DNA of 15,651 nucleotides from Hymenobacter sp. (GTDB lineage Bacteria > Bacteroidota > Bacteroidia > Cytophagales > Hymenobacteraceae). Position 1 is the first letter of the stretch; every line of letters begins with the position of its first letter. Under the pieces are notes generated by a model that was not told where the DNA came from, made no database searches, and saw only the letters and a program-made list of their open reading frames with translations. Shown here piece by piece: positions 1 through 6,023 of the stretch. Location: assembly GCA_025362615.1 (NCBI GenBank), contig JANYFQ010000302.1:1-15651 (forward strand), read 5' to 3'. Both the position numbers and the translations under genes were made by a program.

Positions 1-24
1 ACCCAACACCCAACACTCAACACC
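1..24. repeat. Degenerate heptad tandem repeat (single arm)
   Basis: The window opens with about three and a half copies of a 7-base unit of the form ACCCAAC / ACTCAAC. The same unit family recurs at 1297-1320. Only one arm is visible; a facing complementary arm, as at the other junctions, could lie upstream of the window. The sequence is noncoding here as far as can be seen. Confidence 0.6.
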
Positions 25-89
25 TCTGGCACCTGCCCCTACCCGCGCCGCGCCCACGGCACTCCGGCCACTATTTCGTTCACCTTCAC

Positions 90-110
90 GGGCGGGGGCA
101 AGCCCCGCCC
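90..110. other. GC-rich hairpin in leader of the DinB-fold gene
   Basis: An 8-bp perfect stem (GGGCGGGG at 90-97 with CCCCGCCC at 103-110) closes a 5-base loop, 8 bases before the ATG at 119. There is no T tract after it, so it is not a standard terminator for transcription from the left. It would lie in the 5' leader of the following gene and could affect translation initiation, but this is inference. No gene was seen in 1-118. Confidence 0.4.
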
Positions 111-118
111 CTACCCCC

Positions 119-664
119 ATGACCCACCGCCTGCACCTCAAATTCGAGCAGCTCGACCGCGCCACTACCCGCTTGCTCGCCGCCGCCGAGGCCCTCGGGG
201 CCGATGCCGCCCGTCAGCCCGCGCCGGGCCAATGGTCGGCCACGCAGGTGGTGCATCACCTGCTCTTTATTGAAACCAACATCCTGAAAGCCATCCAGGG
301 CAAGCTCCAAGACCCCGACAAGCTGCTCAACCCCCGACTGGCCACGCGGCTGCGGGCCTTGTTGGTGCGGGCGCTGTTGCGCTTGCCCGGCTTCCGTTTC
401 AAGGCCCCCAAAGGCGTGGCCACCCTCACCAACACCAACGAGCTGCCCCCGCTGCCCCAGATGCAGGCCGACTGGCAGGCCCTGCGCCGGCAGTGGGAAC
501 AACTCCTCAACGAGTACCCCGGCCCGCTGCTGGGCCGCGCCATCTTCCCCCACCCGCGCTCCGGGATGCTCAACATCTACCAGTTGATGGATTTTTTGGT
601 GGACCATCTCCTGCACCACCAGCAGCAAATGACGCGCATAAAAGCGGCGCTGAACAATGAGTGA
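119..664 (+). CDS. DinB-fold (DinB_2-like) protein
   Basis: This 181-residue protein resembles the DinB/YfiT-like four-helix-bundle superfamily, whose members bind a divalent metal and often act in thiol-dependent or other small-molecule transfer reactions. The N-terminal motif GQWSATQVVHHL (residues 37-48) and the C-terminal LVDHLLHHQQQM (160-171) supply the histidines H46/H47, H163 and H167 expected of the metal site, and the length suits the family. The ATG at 119 is the first good start and is followed at once by the family-typical amphipathic helix. The stop codon at 662-664 lies inside one arm of the inverted repeat 655-759. The gene is convergent with the thioesterase at 766. Substrate and exact role are unknown. 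Confidence 0.8.
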   Translation: MTHRLHLKFEQLDRATTRLLAAAEALGADAARQPAPGQWSATQVVHHLLFIETNILKAIQGKLQDPDKLLNPRLATRLRALLVRALLRLPGFRFKAPKGVATLTNTNELPPLPQMQADWQALRRQWEQLLNEYPGPLLGRAIFPHPRSGMLNIYQLMDFLVDHLLHHQQQMTRIKAALNNE

Positions 665-759
665 ATGAGTGGAGGGGTGAATTGGTAGTGGGCAATGCGT
701 CCGCGAACGTCACCGTACTATCAATTCACTCCTCCACTCATTCGCTCATTCACTCATTG
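655..759. repeat. Facing octad-repeat arms (long hairpin) between convergent genes
   Basis: Arm 1 (655-684, 30 nt) and arm 2 (722-759, 38 nt) are reverse complements apart from one G/A difference and one extra 8-base unit (ATTCGCTC type) in arm 2. Each arm is itself a degenerate tandem repeat of about 8 bases (GAATGAGT-like). The 37-nt spacer is 685-721. The hairpin fills the whole gap between the convergent DinB and thioesterase genes and contains the DinB stop codon. It could serve as a bidirectional terminator, but it has no T tract. Confidence 0.85.
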
Positions 760-765
760 TACCCG

Positions 766-1173
766 TTACAGCCCGCGCATGGCCGTTACCAGCTCGGCGG
801 GCGGCACCGTCAGCTTGCGCTTTTCGAGGTCGAGCCAGGCCCCGTCCACGGTCACGGTGGCGGCGGGGCGGCCGTCTTCCTTGTAAAGGGTGTGTTCGAT
901 GGTCCAGCGGCTGCCGTCGTCGGCCAGCGTCAGCAGGCGGCCCGCCACGCGAATGGTTTCGCCGAGGCGGATTTCCTTGAGGTAGCGGCTTTCTTCGCGA
1001 AAAAGGATGGGGCCGAGGCGCAAGCGGGCAAAGGTGGCCAGGTCGTAGCCCACGGCGGCCAGGAAACGCACCCGCTGGTCGGCGGCAAAGTCGGCGTAGG
1101 CCGAGTGGCGCAGGTGGCCGTTGGGGTCCATGTCGGCCCAGCGGGTGGTGTAGGTGGCGGTGGTATCGGGCAT
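766..1173 (-). CDS. Acyl-CoA thioesterase, hotdog fold (4HBT/YbgC-like)
   Basis: The 135-residue product has the length and signature of single-hotdog thioesterases that hydrolyse acyl-CoA or related thioesters in the cytoplasm. The N-terminal motif RWADMDPNGHLRHSAYADF (residues 11-29) contains the family's D-x-N-x-H arrangement (D16, N18, H20); D16 is the usual catalytic position. The ATG at 1173 is chosen because homologous hotdog proteins begin just before the T-R-W-x-D-x-D motif. An upstream in-frame extension to 1308 would run through the terminator hairpin 1210-1243 and is rejected. A -7-like element at 1198-1205 gives this gene its own promoter. The substrate cannot be told from the sequence. 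Confidence 0.85.
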   Translation of the reverse strand: MPDTTATYTTRWADMDPNGHLRHSAYADFAADQRVRFLAAVGYDLATFARLRLGPILFREESRYLKEIRLGETIRVAGRLLTLADDGSRWTIEHTLYKEDGRPAATVTVDGAWLDLEKRKLTVPPAELVTAMRGL

Positions 1174-1197
1174 ATAAGTTGGGGAAATGTAGTCGGA

Positions 1198-1205
1198 CAA
1201 AAATA
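1198..1205 (-). promoter_or_regulatory. Bacteroidota -7 element for the thioesterase gene
   Basis: On the minus strand the bases read TATTTTTG, an exact match to TAnnTTTG, 24 bases before the ATG at 1173. That predicts a short leader. It lies immediately downstream of the terminator of the ATPase gene. No clear -33 TTTG is present at the usual spacing. Confidence 0.5.
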
Positions 1206-1209
1206 CGCA

Positions 1210-1243
1210 AAAGCCCCGCGCACGAGTGGGTGCGCGGGGCTTT
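1210..1243 (-). terminator. Rho-independent terminator, bidirectional
   Basis: A perfect 14-bp stem (AAAGCCCCGCGCAC at 1210-1223 with its complement at 1230-1243) encloses a 6-base loop. The arms begin and end in A/T runs, so it works in either direction on paper. It lies after the ATPase stop codon (1326) on the minus strand and before the thioesterase promoter, so it most likely ends the VWA-ATPase transcript. Confidence 0.85.
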
Positions 1244-1247
1244 GTCA

Positions 1248-1320
1248 GGGTTTTGGGTGTTCGGTGTTCGGTTTTTGGTCGATTGAAAAAACAAGTACCC
1301 AACACCAAAAACCGAACCCC
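1248..1320. repeat. Facing heptad-repeat arms downstream of the ATPase gene
   Basis: Arm 1 (1248-1279) read on the minus strand is made of 7-base units ACCAAAA, ACCGAAC, ACCGAAC and ACCCAAA. Arm 2 (1297-1320) on the plus strand consists of ACCCAAC, ACCAAAA and ACCGAAC. The two arms pair perfectly over 14 bp (1266-1279 with 1304-1317), with a 24-base spacer. The unit family is that of the repeat at 1-24. The element lies between the ATPase stop codon and the terminator 1210-1243. Confidence 0.8.
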
Positions 1321-1325
1321 TCTTT

Positions 1326-2858
1326 TTACCGCCGCCGCCGGGGCTGCTCCGCTTCGTCTTCGTCGTCCTCGTCGTCGTCATCCTCCCCAAAGCTGGGCAT
1401 GGTGAACATCGAGGAGAGCAAATCCTTGAACTGCGCCCCGGCCGTGAGGCGGTTGCGCGAGATGAGCGAGTGCTCGGCCAGGCCGTGGAGCAGAAATTCC
1501 ATCAGGAAATACGTGGCATCGGCACCCTCGTTGGGGTGCAGGAAGGTCACGATACCGCGCAGGCCGGGCACCAGGTCCAGGGCCTTGCGGTAGTCGTCGG
1601 CCGGCGCGTCGTGCAGCAAATCGAGGGTGTGGCCGTTGCCGAACCACTCCTGAACTTCCTTGTAAGGGTTGGGCTTGTTCTTGATTTTCTTCTGCTTGTC
1701 GGGGTCCGGGAAGTAGTTCAGGAACAGCGTGCGGATGGCCTTGCCCATGAGCTTCTCGGCCACGATGCCCGCGCCCTCCTGCTCGCCCTCGTACACCAGC
1801 TCCACCTTGCCGGTAATGGCCGGCACGGCCGAAATAAAGTCGCCCACCCGCACGTAGGTCGTGCCTTCGCCGTTGAGCAGTGCCCGGCGCTCGGCCCCGG
1901 CCACGACCTGCTCAAAAGCCGAAATCGTGAGCCGCGCCGACACGCCCGACTTGGCATCGACAAACTCCGAGCCCCGCGCCTCCACGGCCACCTGCTCCAC
2001 GAGGTCGGCCACGATGTCGTTGGTCGTCACCATCCCGCGCTGCGCCGGCTTGAGGCGGGCCTCCTGCTGGGTGATGCGCTTGCCGATTTCGATGGATTTG
2101 GGGTAGTGGGTGATGATTTGCGCGTCAATCCGGTCCTTGAGCGGCGTCACAATCGAGCCCCGGTTGGTATAATCCTCCGGGTTGGCCGTGAACACGAACT
2201 GAATATCCAACGGCAGCCGCACCTTAAAGCCCCGAATCTGGATGTCGCCTTCCTGCAAAATATTGAACAGCGACACCTGGATGCGGGCCTGCAAATCGGG
2301 CAGCTCGTTGATGACGAAAATGCCCCGGTGCGCCCGCGGTATCAGCCCAAAGTGAATAACCCGCTCGTCGGAATAGGGCAGTTTCAGCGTGGCGGCCTTG
2401 ATGGGGTCGGCATCGCCGATGAGGTCGGCCACGCTTACGTCGGGCGTGGCGAGCTTTTCGGTGTAGCGCTCGTTGCGGGGCATCCAGGCCACGGGCGTGG
2501 CATCGCCGTGCTCGGCAATCAGGTTTTTGGCAAACACGGAGAGCGGTTGCAGCGGGTCGTCGTTCAGCTCAGAGCCGGCCACGACGGGTATCCATTCATC
2601 AAGTAAGTTGATGAGCAGCCGCGCGATGCGGGTTTTGGCCTGCCCGCGCAGGCCCAGCAGGTTGATGTGGTGCCCGGCCAGAATGGCCCGTTGCAAGTCC
2701 GGTATCACGGTGTCGTCGTAGCCGAAAATACCGGGAAATACTTGCTCCTTGTTTTTGAGTTTTTGGATGAGGTTGTCGCGCAATTCTTCTTTGACGGTGC
2801 GCGGCTGGTAGCCCGAAGCTTTGAGCTGGCCGAGGGTGGCGATGGATGGATGCGGCAT
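1326..2858 (-). CDS. MoxR/ChlI-like AAA+ ATPase
   Basis: This 510-residue cytoplasmic ATPase belongs to the magnesium-chelatase ChlI / MoxR-like AAA+ group, often annotated as 'sigma-54-interacting' or 'magnesium chelatase'. Visible motifs are Walker A GLRGQAKT (69-76, with Ala where Gly usually precedes Lys), Walker B-like FVINELPDL (181-189, N-E rather than D-E), sensor 1 FTANPEDY (223-230) and an arginine-finger candidate R243 in PLKDR. The tail (about 492-503) is almost wholly Asp/Glu and is followed by RRRR. The ATG at 2858 is preferred to the frame start at 2915, because the extra 19 residues run back into the intergenic region. The VWA gene lies 117 bases upstream on the same strand. 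Such ATPases act as chaperones together with a VWA partner that binds metal or target proteins; the target here is unknown. Confidence 0.88.
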   Translation of the reverse strand: MPHPSIATLGQLKASGYQPRTVKEELRDNLIQKLKNKEQVFPGIFGYDDTVIPDLQRAILAGHHINLLGLRGQAKTRIARLLINLLDEWIPVVAGSELNDDPLQPLSVFAKNLIAEHGDATPVAWMPRNERYTEKLATPDVSVADLIGDADPIKAATLKLPYSDERVIHFGLIPRAHRGIFVINELPDLQARIQVSLFNILQEGDIQIRGFKVRLPLDIQFVFTANPEDYTNRGSIVTPLKDRIDAQIITHYPKSIEIGKRITQQEARLKPAQRGMVTTNDIVADLVEQVAVEARGSEFVDAKSGVSARLTISAFEQVVAGAERRALLNGEGTTYVRVGDFISAVPAITGKVELVYEGEQEGAGIVAEKLMGKAIRTLFLNYFPDPDKQKKIKNKPNPYKEVQEWFGNGHTLDLLHDAPADDYRKALDLVPGLRGIVTFLHPNEGADATYFLMEFLLHGLAEHSLISRNRLTAGAQFKDLLSSMFTMPSFGEDDDDEDDEDEAEQPRRRR

Positions 2859-2929
2859 GAAATAAATTGGCGAGGAAAACGGTTTCCCGAGGGCCTTAAC
2901 CGCGAAGGGGGCCACGAGGTTCGGGAGAG

Positions 2930-2963
2930 CTTGTACCGCGAAGCTCCTGCTTCGCGGTACAAG
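2930..2963. repeat. REP-like palindromic hairpin inside the VWA-ATPase operon
   Basis: A perfect 15-bp stem (CTTGTACCGCGAAGC at 2930-2944 with its complement at 2949-2963) closes a TCCT loop. No T tract follows, so it is not a standard terminator. It lies between the VWA stop codon and the ATPase start and would form in the shared mRNA, where it could protect a 3' end or attenuate ATPase expression. The GCGAAGC core recurs at 8649-8657, 8725-8734 and 8743-8752. The remaining bases of 2859-2975 show no gene. Confidence 0.8.
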
Positions 2964-2975
2964 TTCAAACCCGCG

Positions 2976-4079
2976 TTACAGTGTTTTACGGCGGTTTTTC
3001 TTGTAATCCTCAAAAATGAGGTGGCCCAGACCTTTCAGCCCCGAGTAGTAGGCTTTGCCCTGGTTCACCTCCGTAAACTCCTCCACGAACTGCTTCAAAT
3101 AAGGGTCCTGGGCAATCATGAACGTGGTGATGGGGATGCGGACGCGGCGGGCGGCGGCGGCCAGGTTCAGGGTTTTATTGACGACTTTGCGGTCGAGCCC
3201 GAACGAGTTTTTGTAGTAGCCGCCGGCTTCTTTCAGGCAGGTGGGCTTGCCGTCGGTTATCATAAAAATCTGCTTATTGGGCGTTTTGCGCTTGCGCAGC
3301 AGGTCCATCGCCAGCTCGAGGCCGGCCACGGTGTTGGTGTGGTAGGGGCCGACTTGCAGGTAAGGCAACTCCTTGACTTCTATCTGCCAGGCATCGTTGC
3401 CGAAGACGATGACATCGAGAAAATCTTTGGGATATTTTTGCTTCACGAGTTCGGCCAGGGCCATCGCCACCTTTTTGGCGGGCGTGATGCGGTCTTCGCC
3501 GTACAAAATCATCGAGTGCGAGATGTCAATCATCAACACCGTGCTGGTCTGCGACTTGTGCTCGTTCTCGCGCACTTCGAGGTCGTTTTCGGTCAGCATG
3601 AAATCGTCGCCGTCCATGCCGTGGTTGAGTTGGGCGTTGCGGATGGATTCCGTCATCTGGATGGATTCCAGCGAATCGCCGAAGCGGAACTCGCGCAGGT
3701 CGGTGCTTTGCTCGTCGCCCTGCCCGGTGTGGGGGGTGCGGTGGTTGCCGGTGCTGCTTTTTTTGAGCTTGCCGAAAATTTCTTCGAGCGCCGACTTGCG
3801 GATGCCCTGCTCGGTTTTGGGGGTGATGTTGAAGGCACCCTTCTCCTGCGGGTTTTCGTCGATGTAGCCCTTGCCCTTGAGGTCGTCGATGAAGTTGCCC
3901 ATGCCGTAGCCGTCGTCGGTGAGGCCGTATTGCTTGTCCAGCTCGTTGAGCCAGGAAAGCGCCTCGCCCACGTCGCCGGAGGTGATGGTGACGAGCTGCA
4001 TGAAGAGCTTAAAGAGCGAATCGAAGCCCTTCTGGGGCTGGTCTTCTGGGACAAAATCGCGGAAACGGAAACCGGACAT
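2976..4079 (-). CDS. VWA-domain protein, partner of the AAA+ ATPase
   Basis: The 367-residue product has an alpha-helical N-terminal half and a von Willebrand factor A domain from about residue 178. The metal-ion-dependent adhesion site is intact: DISHS (D185-x-S187-x-S189), a threonine in HTNT (247-250) and ITDG with D276. There is no signal peptide, so it is cytoplasmic. It is the first gene of a two-gene operon with the AAA+ ATPase, the usual pairing in MoxR-VWA and ChlI-ChlD-like systems, where the VWA protein delivers substrate or metal. The start MSGFRF at 4079 is chosen; a second ATG two codons upstream (4085) is equally possible and lies in the heptad repeat 4083-4107. Function beyond ATPase partner is not known. 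Confidence 0.87.
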   Translation of the reverse strand: MSGFRFRDFVPEDQPQKGFDSLFKLFMQLVTITSGDVGEALSWLNELDKQYGLTDDGYGMGNFIDDLKGKGYIDENPQEKGAFNITPKTEQGIRKSALEEIFGKLKKSSTGNHRTPHTGQGDEQSTDLREFRFGDSLESIQMTESIRNAQLNHGMDGDDFMLTENDLEVRENEHKSQTSTVLMIDISHSMILYGEDRITPAKKVAMALAELVKQKYPKDFLDVIVFGNDAWQIEVKELPYLQVGPYHTNTVAGLELAMDLLRKRKTPNKQIFMITDGKPTCLKEAGGYYKNSFGLDRKVVNKTLNLAAAARRVRIPITTFMIAQDPYLKQFVEEFTEVNQGKAYYSGLKGLGHLIFEDYKKNRRKTL

Positions 4080-4082
4080 AAT

Positions 4083-4309
4083 CATTTAACAGTTAGCATT
4101 TAACATTTTCTCGTCCGTGGTGTGGCGGCGGGGCCACTGCGAGGGCATTTTTTTACCGGCTGCGGCGCGGCGGCCGGGCGACCACAGGGACGCGCGAGGA
4201 CAGGCAAACAGCTTGGCCCAAACACAAGCCCGCGCCCGGATGTTCACCGAGCCGCAGTCGCCCATGCGTGGCGGGCACGTGTTAAATGTTGAATGTTAAA
4301 TGATAAATG
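4083..4309. repeat. Facing heptad arms spanning a divergent intergenic region
   Basis: Arm 1 (4083-4107) consists of 7-base units CATTTAA / CAGTTAG, and arm 2 (4281-4309) of the complementary units GTTAAAT / GTTGAAT. The arms carry the start of the VWA gene on one side and reach close to the DUF427 start on the other. The 173-base spacer (4108-4280) is very GC-rich and has no convincing gene. Promoters for both divergent genes should lie here, but I could not find a clear TAnnTTTG on either strand. Confidence 0.7.
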
Positions 4310-4314
4310 GAACA

Positions 4315-4596
4315 ATGAAAGCCGTCTGGAACAACACCGTCATCGCCGAGAGCAACGACACCGTCGTGGTCGAAAACAACCACTACTTCCCCGCCGACTC
4401 GCTCAAAAAGGAGTTTTTTGAGGACAGCATTGCCAATACCTCCTGCCCCTGGAAAGGCCGCGCCAGCTACTACTCGCTGCGCGTAAACGGCGAACTCAAC
4501 AAGGATGCCGCCTGGTACTACCCCGAGCCGAAGACTGCCGCCGCCAACATCAAGGGCCGGGTAGCCTTCTGGAAAGGAGTACGTATCGAGGAATAA
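4315..4596 (+). CDS. DUF427 family protein
   Basis: The 93-residue product matches the small DUF427 family (sometimes named NTP_transf_9), a beta-rich cytoplasmic domain of unknown biochemical role that is common in bacteria and fungi. Typical features are the N-terminal KAVWNNTVIAES, the central CPWKGRASYY (44-53) and AAWYYPEP (65-72). The ATG at 4315 is chosen over that at 4300 because family members begin with M-K-A-V/T-W and the upstream ATG falls in repeat units. It is 94 bases upstream of the PliI-like gene on the same strand, so co-transcription is possible, though a promoter-like region lies between them. Confidence 0.85.
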   Translation: MKAVWNNTVIAESNDTVVVENNHYFPADSLKKEFFEDSIANTSCPWKGRASYYSLRVNGELNKDAAWYYPEPKTAAANIKGRVAFWKGVRIEE

Positions 4597-4610
4597 ATAG
4601 AAACTACCCG

Positions 4611-4661
4611 TACCTTGCCGACTGTTTCGGCGTTGCATCCGTAAATTTACGGCTTGCATCC
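4611..4661 (+). promoter_or_regulatory. Promoter-like region with a perfect palindrome before the PliI-like gene
   Basis: TACCTTGC at 4611-4618 is a weak form of the -7 element. Downstream lies a perfect 14-bp palindrome, CCGTAAATTTACGG (4639-4652), flanked by the direct repeat TTGCATCC (4633-4640 and 4654-4661). The palindrome itself includes TAAATTTA, one base off TAnnTTTG, so promoter and operator may coincide. The start codon is at 4691. No binding protein can be named. Confidence 0.4.
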
Positions 4662-4690
4662 CGCCGCCTACCCCTTTATTTTCTCTTGCC

Positions 4691-5290
4691 ATGCGCCTCA
4701 CTCTGCTGTTTTTAAGTGCTGCGGCCTTGCTCGCCGCCACTGGCTGCGAAACCTCGCGCACCGCCACCGAAAGCAATTCTACAGCCGGCCGGCCCGCCGT
4801 GCGCCCCGACACCACTAGCACGGGCTTTGCCCGCAAACTCAGCGCGGGCGGCTACCTCTTCGACCTGAAAACCGGCACCGGTGCCGACCCGGCCCTCACC
4901 ATCCGCACCCGGCGCGGGGCGACGCAAGTCGTAGAGCCGTTGCGTATCCCGCTGACGGGCCGCCCGGTGCGGGCCGCCGCCGCCGACCTCAACGGCAACG
5001 GCAAACCCGAGGTGTACGTCTTCACCGACAACCCCGCCGCCAACGCCGGCTTTTACGCTTACGAACTGAACCCCAATGGTTTGACCCCGTTGCCTGGCCC
5101 CAACCGCATTGCGGGCCGCGCCGCCGAAGGCTACAGCGGCCACGACACCTACGCCGTGAGCGGGGCCACACTCATCCGCAGCTTTCCGCTCGGTGGCGAC
5201 GTGGACACGGCCGGCTCGCGCACCCTGGCCTACCGGCTGCTGCCGGGCAACACCTGGAAGGTACAACAGGTGATGGAAGGCAGCCGGTGA
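4691..5290 (+). CDS. Lipoprotein with PliI-like lysozyme-inhibitor domain
   Basis: This 199-residue protein begins with a lipoprotein signal peptide ending in the lipobox AATGC (Cys19), so it should be anchored in a membrane facing the periplasm or surface. Residues about 85-195 resemble PliI, the periplasmic inhibitor of invertebrate-type lysozyme: NGNGKPEVYVFTD (101-113), then the signature EGYSGHDTYAVSGATLIRSF (146-165) and SRTLAYRL (176-183). The usual 'GYxGHDxFxV...L.R.FP' core is present. The probable role is protection of peptidoglycan against host or predator lysozymes; this is inferred from remembered family motifs, not from an alignment. The ATG at 4691 directly precedes the signal peptide. 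The peroxiredoxin gene follows after the repeat-filled gap 5291-5414. Confidence 0.7.
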   Translation: MRLTLLFLSAAALLAATGCETSRTATESNSTAGRPAVRPDTTSTGFARKLSAGGYLFDLKTGTGADPALTIRTRRGATQVVEPLRIPLTGRPVRAAAADLNGNGKPEVYVFTDNPAANAGFYAYELNPNGLTPLPGPNRIAGRAAEGYSGHDTYAVSGATLIRSFPLGGDVDTAGSRTLAYRLLPGNTWKVQQVMEGSR

Positions 5291-5416
5291 GTGTTGAATT
5301 GCTTAATTGTTGCATTGTTAAATTGTTGGTCGTTCCGAAGCCTGGCCCGTAATGAGTGAAGCGCCGGACGATGGCCAAAAAAGCAATGATTTAACAATTT
5401 AACAATTTAACACAAT
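5291..5416. repeat. Facing octad arms between the PliI-like and peroxiredoxin genes
   Basis: Arm 1 (5291-5327) is built of units like TTGTTAAA, and arm 2 (5384-5416) of the complementary units AATTTAAC; both have an 8-base period. Arm 1 starts at the base after the PliI-like stop codon, and arm 2 runs into the ATG of the peroxiredoxin gene at 5415. The spacer is 56 bases. Nothing else was recognised in this gap. Confidence 0.75.
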
Positions 5417-6014
5417 GGCTGTCTTAGTTGGCAAGCGTGCCCCCTCGTTTCGGACGATGGCCGTGCTGAACGATGAATTTATTGAAGACTTTTCGCTCGA
5501 CCGTTACCTAGGCAAAAAGCACGTCTTGTTTTACTTTTATCCGCACGATTTTTCGCTGCTTTGCCCCACCGAAATTTTGGCGTTTCAGAATTTATTGCCG
5601 GAGTTTGAAAAGCGCCACACCGCTGTCGTGGCCTGCTCCACCGACACCCACCAGACCCACCGCGCCTGGCTGCGGCAACCCCGCGAGCAGGGCGGCATCA
5701 AGGGCGTAACCTACCCGCTCGTGGCCGATGCCACCAAAACCATCGCCGCCAACTACGATATGCTGGCCGGGCACTTCGACTACAACGAGCAGGGCGAAAT
5801 GACTTTTATCGGCCAGCCCTCCGCCAACCGGGGCCTGTTTCTCATTGACCGCGACGGCATTGTGCGCCACCAGGTAGTGAACGACGGCCCCCTGGGCCGC
5901 AGCACCACCGAAGCCCTGCGGATGGTGGATGCCCTGCAACACTACGAGCAACACGGCAGCCTGTGCCCCGCCGACTGGCGCGAGGGCGAAGCCACCCTCA
6001 ACCCGCGGCGGTAG
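5415..6014 (+). CDS. Typical 2-Cys peroxiredoxin (AhpC/TSA family)
   Basis: The 199-residue protein is a thiol peroxidase that reduces hydrogen peroxide and organic hydroperoxides in the cytoplasm. The peroxidatic cysteine is C50 in FSLLCPTE (family FTFVCPTE), the resolving cysteine is C184 in GSLCPADW, and the conserved arginine is probably R139 in SANRGLFLID. Length and motif spacing are those of typical 2-Cys Prx1/AhpC proteins, which work as obligate dimers. The start at 5415 gives the usual N-terminus (VGKRAPSF). The leader is made of an octad-repeat arm. No AhpF or OxyR gene is nearby, so the reductant is probably thioredoxin or another disulfide reductase encoded elsewhere. Confidence 0.9.
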   Translation: MAVLVGKRAPSFRTMAVLNDEFIEDFSLDRYLGKKHVLFYFYPHDFSLLCPTEILAFQNLLPEFEKRHTAVVACSTDTHQTHRAWLRQPREQGGIKGVTYPLVADATKTIAANYDMLAGHFDYNEQGEMTFIGQPSANRGLFLIDRDGIVRHQVVNDGPLGRSTTEALRMVDALQHYEQHGSLCPADWREGEATLNPRR

Positions 6015-6023
6015 GGAGTTCCT

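Noticed and set aside
661..1593. 310-codon plus-strand frame
   Set aside because: It runs through the repeat hairpin, antisense to the thioesterase, the terminator and the ATPase tail (Ser run is antisense of the acidic tail); not protein-like.
2667..4103. 478-codon plus-strand frame opposite the VWA gene
   Set aside because: It is an antisense shadow: the minus-strand VWA and ATPase proteins have intact motifs and start/stop context, and the shadow crosses the REP hairpin and part of both genes.
4117..4299. 60-codon plus-strand frame in the divergent gap
   Set aside because: It lacks motifs and a plausible start context, overlaps the repeat arm and is Arg/Ala/Gln-rich as expected by chance in GC-rich DNA.
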